Positions 23,596 to 34,186 of a stretch of 64,000 nucleotides of DNA are shown here, piece by piece (the first letter of the stretch is position 1; the number at the start of each line of letters is the position of its first letter). The stretch comes from an uncultured Treponema sp. (GTDB taxonomy: Bacteria; Spirochaetota; Spirochaetia; Treponematales; Treponemataceae), in contig CAJPOF010000001.1 in the NCBI GenBank assembly GCA_905372235.1, forward strand, positions 1 through 64,000. Reading direction: 5' to 3'. Under the pieces are notes generated by a model, which searched no databases, had not been told where the DNA came from, and worked only from the letters and a program-made list of their open reading frames with translations. The translations under genes were made by a program, and so were the position numbers.

Positions 23596-26148
23596 TTATT
23601 TTACGACAAAGTTCACGAGTTTGTCTTTTACGACAATGCATTTTACGATTTCTTTTCCGTCCGTGAATTTCTTTACTCCATCATCGTTCAGTGCGTTCTC
23701 TTTCAGAATCTCGTCAGAAGTTCCTGCCTTTGCCTTGAATTTTCCACGGAGTTTTCCGTTCACCATTACAACGATTGTTTTTTCATCGTCCAATGCAAAC
23801 TCGTCGTTTACTGTGGGCCAAGGTTCGTATGCTATCGAAGTTTTGTTTCCGAGTTTCTGCCAAAGTTCCTCGCCCAAGTGCGGAGCGTAAGGGGAAAGCG
23901 CCTTCACAAAATCAGACCACATAGCCCTTGGAATGGAATCCAATTTTGATATTTCGTTCATGAAAATCATCATTTGGCTTATTGCGGTGTTGAAGTTCAA
24001 CGATGCCGTGTCGTTCGTAACCTTTTTTATCGTCTGTACGAAGGTTTTTCGGGCAGAGATGAGTTTTTCGTCGTCCAGTTTACCGAAAATGTCCGTGTCG
24101 TCCATGTTTTTTTCGCTTGCTGCCCATACTTTTTCAAGAAAGCGGTGGATTCCCACAATTCCCTGCGTTGCCCACGGCTTACTCATCGTAAGAGGACCCA
24201 TGAACATTTCGTACATGCGAACTGAATCCGCGCCGTAGGCTTTTATTTCGTCATCCGGATTTACCACATTTTTTAGTGATTTTGACATCTTTGCGACTAT
24301 CTGCTCAAGTTTTTCGCCCGTGGATTTTTCGTAGAAGTTTCCGTCATCTCTCTGTTCCGCTTCGTCCACAGGAACGATGGTCTTGTTTGCCCTCTGGAAT
24401 GCGAACGATGTTATCATTCCCTGGTTTACAAGGCGGCTGAAAGGTTCTTTTGTGGATACAAGTCCTGCGTCGTAAAGCACTTTGTGCCAGAATCTTGCGT
24501 AAAGAAGATGAAGAACGGCGTGTTCTGCACCTCCGATATATAGGTCTACAGGCATCCAATATTTTTCTTTTTCAACTGAGCAGAATTCTTTCTTGTTATG
24601 CGGATCAAGGTATCTCAGGTAATACCAGCATGAGCCGCCCCATTGAGGCATTGTGTTCGTCTCTCGTTTTGCGTTTTTGGAGCATTTCGGGCATTTGCAG
24701 TTCACCCATGATTCTATCGCGGCAAGCGGAGATTCCCCCGTTCCCGTGGGCTGATATGATTTTACGTCGGGAAGCATCAATGGAAGTTCATCTTCAGGAA
24801 CAGGAACGATTCCGCAGTTTTCGCAATGCACCAAAGGAATCGGTTCACCCCAATAACGCTGGCGGCTGAAGACCCAATCCCTGAGCTTGTAGTTTACGGC
24901 TTTTCGACCGATTTTGTTTTCTTCAAGAAAAGAAAGCATTTTTTCGATTGCGGATTTTTTGTCCAGCCCGTCAAGGAAACCTGAGTTCACGTGAGTTCCG
25001 TCTTCCGTCCATGCCGCTTTCTGAACGTTTCCGTTGCCTTTAAGGACTTCGATTATTGGAAGATTGAATTTTTTTGCGAATTCCCAGTCTCTTGTATCGT
25101 GGGCAGGAACCGCCATTATCGCTCCTGTTCCGTACGAGATGAGCACGTAATCTGCTATCCATATCGGAATGAGTTTTTTGTTCACCGGATTTATCGCATA
25201 GCTTCCCGAAAAAACTCCGGTTTTGTCTTTGTTAAGGTCGGTTCTTTCAAGATCCGATTTTTTTGCGGCGGATTCAACGTAGGCATCCACCGCTTTTTTC
25301 TGTTCCTCCGTAGTGATTAAAGGCACGATTTTGTGTTCCGGACTTACGACCATGTACGTTGCCCCAAAAAGGGTGTCGCATCTTGTTGTGTATACGGTAA
25401 GCGAATTGTCGGTGGGAAGACCTTCTTTAGAAGCGACAGGAAATATTACTTCTGCGCCGATGGATTTTCCTATCCAGTTGTGTTGCATAAGTTTTACGCT
25501 TTCAGGCCAGTCAAGCCCGTCCAGGTCTTTGTCAAGTCTGTCGGCATAATCGGTTATCTTGAGTATCCACTGACGTATTGTCTTTCGTGTTACTTCTGAA
25601 CCGCATCGTTCGCATCTTCCGTCCTTTACTTCCTCGTTTGCAAGGCCAGTCATGCATGTGGGACACCAATTTATCGGGGTCTTAGCTTCGTAGGCAAGTC
25701 CTTTTTTGTAAAGCTGCAGGAATATCCACTGTGTCCACCTGTAATATTCAGGTTCGCACGTCGACACGCAGCGATCCCAGTCGTAACTGAAGCCAAGAGA
25801 TTTTATCTGTTTTGTGAAATGCTCGATGTTCTCGTTTGTCGTGATTTTCGGATGGGTGCCGGTTTTTATCGCATAGTTTTCGGCTGGAAGTCCAAATGCG
25901 TCATATCCCATAGGATGAAGCACATTGTAGCCGTTCATCCTTAGGTAGCGGCAATAGATGTCTGTGGCAGTGTAGCCTTCAGGATGACCTACATGCAGTC
26001 CCGCCGCCGAAGGATATGGGAACATGTCAAGGACATACATCCTTTTTTCCTTGGGGAATTTTTGGTCTTCCGTTGTCTTGAACGTTTTTTGTTCATCCCA
26101 AAATTTCTGCCATTTAGGCTCGATGGTCTCAAATGGATACTTTGACAT
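23596..26148 (-). CDS. leuS: Leucyl-tRNA synthetase
   Basis: 850 residues, normal for a bacterial class Ia LeuRS; charges tRNA-Leu with leucine. The HIGH-type motif appears in [14 protein letters not shown], cysteine pairs typical of the zinc regions in CPTCMTG and CERCG and in CENCG and CPKCS, an editing (CP1) domain lies in between, and the KMSKS loop is intact. GGAGC lies ahead of the ATG. It follows purA by 73 nt on the same strand and may be cotranscribed with it. Confidence 0.97.
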   Translation of the reverse strand: MSKYPFETIEPKWQKFWDEQKTFKTTEDQKFPKEKRMYVLDMFPYPSAAGLHVGHPEGYTATDIYCRYLRMNGYNVLHPMGYDAFGLPAENYAIKTGTHPKITTNENIEHFTKQIKSLGFSYDWDRCVSTCEPEYYRWTQWIFLQLYKKGLAYEAKTPINWCPTCMTGLANEEVKDGRCERCGSEVTRKTIRQWILKITDYADRLDKDLDGLDWPESVKLMQHNWIGKSIGAEVIFPVASKEGLPTDNSLTVYTTRCDTLFGATYMVVSPEHKIVPLITTEEQKKAVDAYVESAAKKSDLERTDLNKDKTGVFSGSYAINPVNKKLIPIWIADYVLISYGTGAIMAVPAHDTRDWEFAKKFNLPIIEVLKGNGNVQKAAWTEDGTHVNSGFLDGLDKKSAIEKMLSFLEENKIGRKAVNYKLRDWVFSRQRYWGEPIPLVHCENCGIVPVPEDELPLMLPDVKSYQPTGTGESPLAAIESWVNCKCPKCSKNAKRETNTMPQWGGSCWYYLRYLDPHNKKEFCSVEKEKYWMPVDLYIGGAEHAVLHLLYARFWHKVLYDAGLVSTKEPFSRLVNQGMITSFAFQRANKTIVPVDEAEQRDDGNFYEKSTGEKLEQIVAKMSKSLKNVVNPDDEIKAYGADSVRMYEMFMGPLTMSKPWATQGIVGIHRFLEKVWAASEKNMDDTDIFGKLDDEKLISARKTFVQTIKKVTNDTASLNFNTAISQMMIFMNEISKLDSIPRAMWSDFVKALSPYAPHLGEELWQKLGNKTSIAYEPWPTVNDEFALDDEKTIVVMVNGKLRGKFKAKAGTSDEILKENALNDDGVKKFTDGKEIVKCIVVKDKLVNFVVK

Positions 26149-26221
26149 TTTATAGCTCCGTAAAATTCATATTCCGGTAGGACGGAATGTTCTTGTGGAT
26201 TTTAGCCTGTGCCTCAGGGTT

Positions 26222-27499
<1,278 letters not shown>

Positions 27500-27515
27500 T
27501 CATTTTTACCCAAAG

Positions 27516-27544
27516 AATATACCATAAAGGAAGAATACATTCAA
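27516..27544 (-). promoter_or_regulatory. purA promoter
   Basis: On the minus strand TTGAAT (27539-27544), 17 nt and TATATT (27516-27521). The leader of about 65 nt contains the hairpin at 27479-27497. The rest of 27546-27700 holds no gene. Confidence 0.55.
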
Positions 27545-27702
27545 TTGAAGCATTTTCCGTTGTGCTTTTTGAATTTTAAAAGGCGTTTTTCCTTCCGGAT
27601 TATTTAGAACGATTTAGAGAAGAAAAATCAGCGACTTTTTAAATCCACAGATTTTGCATAAAGATGAGAACTTGCTTTCCATAATTGTGCCAAGAAATCG
27701 CA

Positions 27703-27730
27703 TTGACTTTTACTGTGTATAAGTTATAAT
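27703..27730 (+). promoter_or_regulatory. Promoter of the cyclase/FecR envelope operon
   Basis: TTGACT (27703-27708), a 16-nt spacer and a perfect TATAAT (27725-27730). The start site at about 27737 gives a short 30-nt leader ending in a strong GGGGGAGGGGG ribosome-binding region. Confidence 0.8.
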
Positions 27731-27767
27731 TGGAAGACATTCTTCTATTCATGGGGGAGGGGGCGTA

Positions 27768-29936
27768 ATGATGGAAAAATCTTCGTTACAGCTTGGCTCT
27801 GTCGCGCAAGTAAAGTTTCCCATCGGGGTAAAGCTTGCCATTATAATCGGCTTTATAGTGCTTCTTTCGCTTGGAACTGTCACGGTCCTGAACAGCCATT
27901 TTACGGGCGAGGACGTAAAAATTACGGCGGAAAATTCGAATCTTTCCGTGAATTCCCGTTCGGCAAGCACAGTGGAAGATAAACTTTCTACTATTCGTTC
28001 AAATGTGTTCCAACTTTTGGATTTGATGAACGTTGTTTCCGGTGGAAGGTCGGCAGCTCTTTCAAGACAGGCGGAAGCATTCTTCTTTGAACGCAATCAG
28101 GACATCGCTTCGATATACATTCTTTCCGATGACAGCCTTTCAAAAAGAAACCCGACGGACGTGAATATTGTGAACGCCCGTTTTTTCATATCGAACGAGA
28201 TGGATTCTTCGGTCATCTTGGATTTTCTTTCTTCCGCAAGGAATGAGATTTCTCGCTCGTGCCACGGAGAGACAATAGCGATGAACGCTTCTCCGTTCTT
28301 CCAGTTGCCTGTGATGGCGTTGCTTTTCCCCTACACGGAAAACGGCAGGGAGCAAACCTGCGTGATTTTGTTTTCGATTGAAGCGATTTCCGATATGCTC
28401 GGTTCGGATTCGGTCAACACGACTTTCATGATAAACGACAGCGACGAACTTTTAAGCCACCCTGAGACCGACAGAATTCTTCGAGGGGAAAGCCTTAAAA
28501 ACGACGAGCTTGTGCTTCTTATGCGGAAAAACAACCAGAACAACGACGACAGCCGTCAGGTTTCCTACAAGGCTAAAAACGAGGACGGAAAAACTGTCAA
28601 TTTTTACGGTGCATACAAAAAACTTTCCTTCGCCGACATCGCCGTCATGACTAGCGTTCCGCTTGATTCGATTCTTGAAGGCGTGCGTACGACAAGGCGG
28701 AACAATATTTATCTGATGGGAATCGTTTTTTTTCTTTCGATAATTTTTGTTCTTGTTTTTTCAAAACTCGCGATTTCAAGGCATCTAAAAAAACTTACGC
28801 TTGCCGCCGAAGAGGTCAAAAACGGCAACTTCGACACGGATATTTTCAAGGAACTGAATTCCAAACGTAGAGACGAAATCGGTGTATTAAACCAAAGTAT
28901 GAAAGACGAGGGCGAATTCTTGGATTTGTTCTCGAAATTTACGAACCGAGGCGTGGCAAAATCCATCGCAAGAAAGGAAATCGATTTTGATCCTCATTTA
29001 AAGGACATAACGATTTTTTTCAGCGATATACGAGGGTTTACTGCTATATCCGACGGATTCAAGAACAGGTTTGCAAACGATTCGCCAAGGGAAATCATAG
29101 GGTTTTTAAACGACTACATGAGCCGAATGGTAAACTGCATAACGCTGAGCGGTGGAAATGTCGACAAGTTCGAAGGCGATGCCATAATGGCGGTCTGGGG
29201 AATTCTTAGAGACGACAGCCTTGATTTCGAGAAACTCAGCGACAGCGATCCTTCGAAAAAAGAACTGAAAATCAATCACTACAAGAATGTGATGGAAGAT
29301 GCGCTTAACGCAATCCGTGGAACTATTGCGATGCGGTACGCCCTTATGCAATACAACAAGGATGCAGAGGCGTTCACCAAGGCGCACATGGGCGAAGAGA
29401 GGGCGAAGTACAAGCCTCACATAAAGATTGGCTGCGGTCTGAACACGGGTCGGGCGACGTGCGGCATCATGGGTTCTGAAGACAAGATGGAATACACTGC
29501 GATTGGAGATGCAGTAAACTTTGCAAGCCGAACCGAAAGTTCGAACAAGCCTTGCGGTACGGACATTCTTATAACCGAAGACACCTACAGGCTTTTGAGG
29601 CATCGCTATATAAGAAACGAATCCAACGGTTTTAAAATCCTTGAAGAGAACAAAGAGAACGAGATTATAGTTGAGCAGATTCCTGTGGATTTTGAGGTAA
29701 AAGGAAAAGGAATCCAGCATTTTTACGGTGTGGTCAATATGCCCGGCTTTGATATTGAAAAATTTTTCAGAAAGTCCGATCCTGATTTCAAGGCTGACGA
29801 AGACTGTCTTAGGGCTGTCGGACCTACAGGACCTAAAACTCTGAACGAGGTAAGAAATCTGCTTGGAATTCCTATTCCCGAATTTGATAAGGTAAATCTC
29901 AATGAAGAAGAAAACAAGATCCAAGTCAAGAAATAA
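27768..29936 (+). CDS. Class III adenylate/guanylate cyclase with CACHE-like sensor and HAMP
   Basis: 722 residues. A membrane segment (about 22-44) precedes a periplasmic region of about 270 residues of CACHE/PAS-like character, a second membrane segment (about 315-338) and a HAMP linker (about 338-390). The class III catalytic domain starts at IFFSDIRGFTAIS, which carries the first metal-binding Asp, followed by FEGDAIMAVWG with the second. EDKMEYTAIGDAVNFASR supplies the substrate and transition-state region. It makes cAMP or possibly cGMP in response to a periplasmic signal. Its last 35 nt overlap the FecR gene. The start codon may also be the second ATG at 27771. Confidence 0.9.
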   Translation: MMEKSSLQLGSVAQVKFPIGVKLAIIIGFIVLLSLGTVTVLNSHFTGEDVKITAENSNLSVNSRSASTVEDKLSTIRSNVFQLLDLMNVVSGGRSAALSRQAEAFFFERNQDIASIYILSDDSLSKRNPTDVNIVNARFFISNEMDSSVILDFLSSARNEISRSCHGETIAMNASPFFQLPVMALLFPYTENGREQTCVILFSIEAISDMLGSDSVNTTFMINDSDELLSHPETDRILRGESLKNDELVLLMRKNNQNNDDSRQVSYKAKNEDGKTVNFYGAYKKLSFADIAVMTSVPLDSILEGVRTTRRNNIYLMGIVFFLSIIFVLVFSKLAISRHLKKLTLAAEEVKNGNFDTDIFKELNSKRRDEIGVLNQSMKDEGEFLDLFSKFTNRGVAKSIARKEIDFDPHLKDITIFFSDIRGFTAISDGFKNRFANDSPREIIGFLNDYMSRMVNCITLSGGNVDKFEGDAIMAVWGILRDDSLDFEKLSDSDPSKKELKINHYKNVMEDALNAIRGTIAMRYALMQYNKDAEAFTKAHMGEERAKYKPHIKIGCGLNTGRATCGIMGSEDKMEYTAIGDAVNFASRTESSNKPCGTDILITEDTYRLLRHRYIRNESNGFKILEENKENEIIVEQIPVDFEVKGKGIQHFYGVVNMPGFDIEKFFRKSDPDFKADEDCLRAVGPTGPKTLNEVRNLLGIPIPEFDKVNLNEEENKIQVKK

Positions 29937-32874
29937 CTTTCCAGCCCTTTTCTTCTTTGCGATTTTTATGTGCATTGTCGGGGCTTCTATAAATTCTTAT
30001 CTTTTTTACAATAATTTTTTCCGTGCGTTGACAAAACTGAACGAAAAACCTATCGCCACGATAACGTTCAAGTACAAGACAGCACAGCGAAAATTTCTTG
30101 AGCGAGTGGTGTGGGACAGACTGAGGCAAGGTTCTCCCGTGTACAACGGAGACACAATCCACACGGCAAACCTTTCGGAGGCGACGGTTTGGTTTTCGGA
30201 CGGAAACGTCATGGAACTTGCCGAAAACACGATGGCGCAAGTTTTTCTTACCGAAGATAAATCGTTGACGGCTGAACTTTTGGATGGTTACGCCACGGTT
30301 GACGCTTCCGAATCTTCAGGCGGAATGACGCTGTCTTCGAATGGCGTTCGCGTTTCTCTTGAGACGGGTTCTTCGCTTAGCGCATCGTCCGATGCAGGCG
30401 AAAGCGGAAACGGAAACGAGAACGGATTTTCTCTTCAGGTGATAAAGGGAAACGCTTCTATAAAAACGGAAGGAAATGAGGCATTGAACGTTACGGAAGG
30501 CGAGGCGGTAGAACTTAGTTCCGTAGACGGAGATTTTTCTTCCCAAAAACCAAAAACGCCTCTCCTTGTTGTGAACGAGCCGCTTCAAAACTCAAAAGTG
30601 CTGTACCACGAAAAAGGAAGCGTAAAAGTTCCGTTCAGATTCTACGCTCGGGACATTCCCGAAAATGCAAGCGATGCCGTGCTTTTCATGGCAGGCGACA
30701 AGAATTTCAGCGATATAAAAGAGGAAATAAATATAAAACTTTTACGTACCGCAGGTTCGGACGAAGACGTTTTTTCGGCTTTAAGCGACGTGGAACTTGA
30801 AAACGGAACATATTACTGGCGCATATCTCTTATGGAAAACGGCTCGCCCTTGTATTCCACGCAAACTGGAAGAATTCAGGTAATACAGTCGCCTAAGCCA
30901 AACCTTGTCGCTCCCGTGCAGGGGTATTCATATTCGTTCAGAAACCGACTTCCAAGCGTGCGTCTTATATGGACGGAAAGCCCTTTTGCGACTTCGTACA
31001 ATCTTGAAATTGCCGACAATCCCGGAATGCATAATCCTGTGCTGGTGCAACGCTCAAGCCTTACTTCTTCGATTGTTTCCACGCTGGGTGAAGGAAAATA
31101 CTGGTGGAGGGTAACTCCGTTCTACACGATAAATAAAAAAGGTCTTGCTTCTCCTTCGGAAACCGGAAGTTTCTTGATAGAAAAAAAAGGAACTCTTGAA
31201 AAACCGATGCTTTTTACGCCGGTGAACAACGGAATCCTGAACGTGGAACAGAACGCAAAGGAAATCGCTTTTTCGTGGAAGCAGGAAAACGAGGCTTCAA
31301 AATATATTCTTACGATTGCCGACAATCCGGAACTAAATAATCCGAAAATTGTGGAGACTTCCTTTGAAAATTTCTGTTCGTTTAAAGGATATGCAAAAAA
31401 TCTTACCGAAGGAAAATGGTATTGGGCTGTCTCACAGGAAGACGGAGAGGGGAACGTCTCTCCTTCCTCCGACGTGCGCTTTTTCTTTGCGCTGAAAGGG
31501 AATCCCGAGCAGCACACGATAGAGCCTGCCGACGGATACCGCTCGTCAATTACGCTTCTTCCCGACACAAAGTTCACATGGAAGAAAAACCTTCCTGAAA
31601 ATTTTGAAAGTTTTTTGGAAATTTCTTCCGCAGAGAATTTTTCGAATATCATTTACTCGACAGGAGCGTCTGCGTCCGGAATGAAGGGCGTGAACCTTCA
31701 GGAAGGGGAGTATTGGTGGCGGCTTCGCTCTCAGGATTCTTCTACGGGAACGGTTCTTTCAACTCCGCCCAAAAAATTGAACGTCATGGGAAACCTTCCC
31801 GCTTCGACTTTGGAAGAGCCGAAAGCAAAGGCTGTAGCAAGGGAAAGCGTCCCGTACAAGTTCAAGTGGAGCGAAGTTCCCGAAGCCGATTATTACAGAA
31901 TTCAGATTTTCAGAAAAAGCGACGACTTCCTTGTGCATGAGGATGTAATCTACGGAACGGAAACCGAAGTTGAAATGTTCAGAAACACGGATTTTATAGA
32001 CAGGACAATGTACAGATGGAACGTGCAGGCGAATTCGAACGCGATTCCCGGAATCGCAAGCCGAAGAACTGGAAAAATCTCGGAAAACGATTTCTATCTT
32101 GCAAAACTTCGTCCGGTAGAAATCGACCGTCCCGTAAACTATGCGAAAATAAAAGGCACAGATGCGATTCTTTCTCCGGTGGTCGCAAGATGGAGTTCCG
32201 TGGACGATTTGAAAAAAGCCCAGTTCGTTTTAAGAAAAACGGATTCTAGACGAGTGCAGGAGATAATGCGGATTCCTTCCGACAAAGAGATGGCTAAAGG
32301 AAAACGCCTTGCGCCGAACAGGATAGTTTTGGATACGCCCGACGGACTTAGACCCGGAAGATACGAGATAATCGTGTACGCAGAAACAATCGACGGAATA
32401 GACGTTTCGAACAGTGAAAAGAAAAACATAGGGCATTTTTCTGTGCTCCCGGTCGAACCGCTTTCTGACGCACAGAATCTTTCCGTGTTTCCGGAAGTGT
32501 TCAACGCCGACTATCTAAGAAATCCTGAAAATCCCAGGACGATAACTCTTTCATGGGCTTCAGTTCCTGATGCGACGGATTATTTTGTTTCGATAAAAAA
32601 CAGGTTCGGTTCGGAGGTTCTTTCGCAGAACGTAAAGGAAGGCCTTTCGTATTCCATAGATTTCACAAAGATTCCGGACAAAGAAAAATCTTCTTTTTCC
32701 AACGGAACTTTCACATGGACTGTAAAAGGCGTAAGAAGGGTCGACACGGACAAGGACGGAAACCTCGATAAAATTCTGCAGGAAGGAAAGGAAGTCTCCT
32801 CGGTTTTCACCACAGACATACCAACACCAAAGAAGACAAAGGCTACAGGAGCGGCGAATCCCTATGGAAAATAA
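29902..32874 (+). CDS. FecR-domain, fibronectin-like repeat trans-periplasmic protein
   Basis: 990 residues. A single N-terminal membrane anchor (about 14-36) places the rest in the periplasm. Residues of about 70-190 form a FecR domain (RQGSPVYNGDTIHTA, ATVWFSDGNVMEL, LLDGYATVDA). About six or seven fibronectin-III-like repeats follow to residue 960, each closing with a motif such as GKYWWRV, GKWYWAV, GEYWWRL or GTYYWRI. The start overlaps the cyclase gene by 35 nt, with AAGGT upstream, and its end overlaps the barrel gene by 11 nt. FecR domains in other bacteria regulate or read envelope state; here, fused to a long repeat stalk, it could bridge inner and outer membranes. Confidence 0.85.
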   Translation: MKKKTRSKSRNNFPALFFFAIFMCIVGASINSYLFYNNFFRALTKLNEKPIATITFKYKTAQRKFLERVVWDRLRQGSPVYNGDTIHTANLSEATVWFSDGNVMELAENTMAQVFLTEDKSLTAELLDGYATVDASESSGGMTLSSNGVRVSLETGSSLSASSDAGESGNGNENGFSLQVIKGNASIKTEGNEALNVTEGEAVELSSVDGDFSSQKPKTPLLVVNEPLQNSKVLYHEKGSVKVPFRFYARDIPENASDAVLFMAGDKNFSDIKEEINIKLLRTAGSDEDVFSALSDVELENGTYYWRISLMENGSPLYSTQTGRIQVIQSPKPNLVAPVQGYSYSFRNRLPSVRLIWTESPFATSYNLEIADNPGMHNPVLVQRSSLTSSIVSTLGEGKYWWRVTPFYTINKKGLASPSETGSFLIEKKGTLEKPMLFTPVNNGILNVEQNAKEIAFSWKQENEASKYILTIADNPELNNPKIVETSFENFCSFKGYAKNLTEGKWYWAVSQEDGEGNVSPSSDVRFFFALKGNPEQHTIEPADGYRSSITLLPDTKFTWKKNLPENFESFLEISSAENFSNIIYSTGASASGMKGVNLQEGEYWWRLRSQDSSTGTVLSTPPKKLNVMGNLPASTLEEPKAKAVARESVPYKFKWSEVPEADYYRIQIFRKSDDFLVHEDVIYGTETEVEMFRNTDFIDRTMYRWNVQANSNAIPGIASRRTGKISENDFYLAKLRPVEIDRPVNYAKIKGTDAILSPVVARWSSVDDLKKAQFVLRKTDSRRVQEIMRIPSDKEMAKGKRLAPNRIVLDTPDGLRPGRYEIIVYAETIDGIDVSNSEKKNIGHFSVLPVEPLSDAQNLSVFPEVFNADYLRNPENPRTITLSWASVPDATDYFVSIKNRFGSEVLSQNVKEGLSYSIDFTKIPDKEKSSFSNGTFTWTVKGVRRVDTDKDGNLDKILQEGKEVSSVFTTDIPTPKKTKATGAANPYGK

Positions 32875-34171
32875 AAAACGATTTTTCTTTCTTCCGTTTC
32901 TTCTTCCGTTCATCGTTTTTTCCGCTTTTCCGGCTCATTCAAGCTCGAATGACGAAAATCTTTCTGAAACGATTGAATCCGATTCGGAAACCGGAACAGA
33001 GGAAGACGCGCAGAGTAAATGGCAGTATCTTGAATGGAAGGAAGAAAATCCTGAGTTCGTCTTGAAATACGAAGTGGTGATAGAAGAATATTCCGAAAAG
33101 AAAAAATCCTTCCATGAAATAAACAGGCTCTTCACTGACGGAAATACGCCTTCCGTTCAGGTGCAGCCGCTTCTTTCGCCCGGAACTTACAGGTTCAAGG
33201 TGATAACGTACAATCTTATCGGTGTGCCTGGGGTTGAGTCCGACTATTTTGACTTCCGGATTTTCATGGCGTTCCAGCCCGAAGTTAGCGGCGTCTCAAC
33301 ATCCATGAATCTGGGTTCCACCATTTATCTTGAGGAAATAAACGACGGAATATTCAACGTTACCGGAAAGAATCTTTTTCCTGCTCAGCAGAACGAAAAC
33401 GATGTTTCGTTCACGACTTATTATTTGGTCAATTCCGGCGGAACTGGAAAGGCTCGGATTTTCCCTAAGATTCTGGAAGTTGACGACAAACACAGGAAAG
33501 TTAAGCTTCAAGTCGACATGAAAAATCTTGCGGTGGGAACGTACAATCTTGTGGCTCAGGACGCAAGCGGACTTAAAAGCGAAACAAACAAAAAAGACGA
33601 GGTAGTCGTAAAGTTCAAAAAGCGTGTCGACTGTGATTTGTCTGTAGGCTATACATGCCCTGTAATCCTTTACGACGACACGTTCATGACTTACATGAAA
33701 TCTTCCGTGTATCCTTTAAGTCTTTATGCCCGTCTTTCCGTGCTTCCGTTCAAGCAAATCTACGGATATTTGGGCGTGGGACTTTCGGGAACTTACACAA
33801 GGATGAGTGCTTCTTTGGATTCGTACAAAATTCAAGGAAACCTTTTTACATCCGGCGTAAATTTTGTATACCAGCGTCCGCTCAGGGCAAGGATAAAAAA
33901 ATCCGAAATGACAAGGCACTATGCGACGCTTGAGTTTCACGCAGGTCCTGAAATTGTTTTTTTCAACGACTACAAATTTACTTTTAGTAATGGTGTTTCA
34001 TCGATTCCGTTGAACAGCTTGAATTTCGGGCTGCTTGTCGGCGGTGCGGCGCAGTTCTATATAACCAACAGGCTGTATGCGGAACTTTCCGTTGACTATT
34101 CTATGGCGTTTATGAAAGATATGCCTTTCGGGGTGATTTACCCGTCTCTCGGGGTGGGCTGGCAGTTTTAG
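32864..34171 (+). CDS. Predicted outer-membrane beta-barrel protein
   Basis: 435 residues. A Sec signal peptide (about 1-25) is followed by an acidic linker, a beta-rich N-terminal half (about 50-250) with Ig/FN3-like character, and a C-terminal half of alternating strands ending in GVGWQF. The terminal Phe is the usual outer-membrane-protein signature. The strands YPLSLYARLSVLPF, GYLGVGLSG and RLYAELSVDYSM fit a small barrel of about 8 strands. It overlaps the FecR gene by 11 nt, so the products are probably made together. From memory, Treponema pallidum has a cyclase (TP0485) close to a fibronectin-binding protein (TP0483); whether this is that locus cannot be verified here. Confidence 0.8.
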   Translation: MENKKRFFFLPFLLPFIVFSAFPAHSSSNDENLSETIESDSETGTEEDAQSKWQYLEWKEENPEFVLKYEVVIEEYSEKKKSFHEINRLFTDGNTPSVQVQPLLSPGTYRFKVITYNLIGVPGVESDYFDFRIFMAFQPEVSGVSTSMNLGSTIYLEEINDGIFNVTGKNLFPAQQNENDVSFTTYYLVNSGGTGKARIFPKILEVDDKHRKVKLQVDMKNLAVGTYNLVAQDASGLKSETNKKDEVVVKFKKRVDCDLSVGYTCPVILYDDTFMTYMKSSVYPLSLYARLSVLPFKQIYGYLGVGLSGTYTRMSASLDSYKIQGNLFTSGVNFVYQRPLRARIKKSEMTRHYATLEFHAGPEIVFFNDYKFTFSNGVSSIPLNSLNFGLLVGGAAQFYITNRLYAELSVDYSMAFMKDMPFGVIYPSLGVGWQF

Positions 34172-34186
34172 GAACGGAGCTTTTAT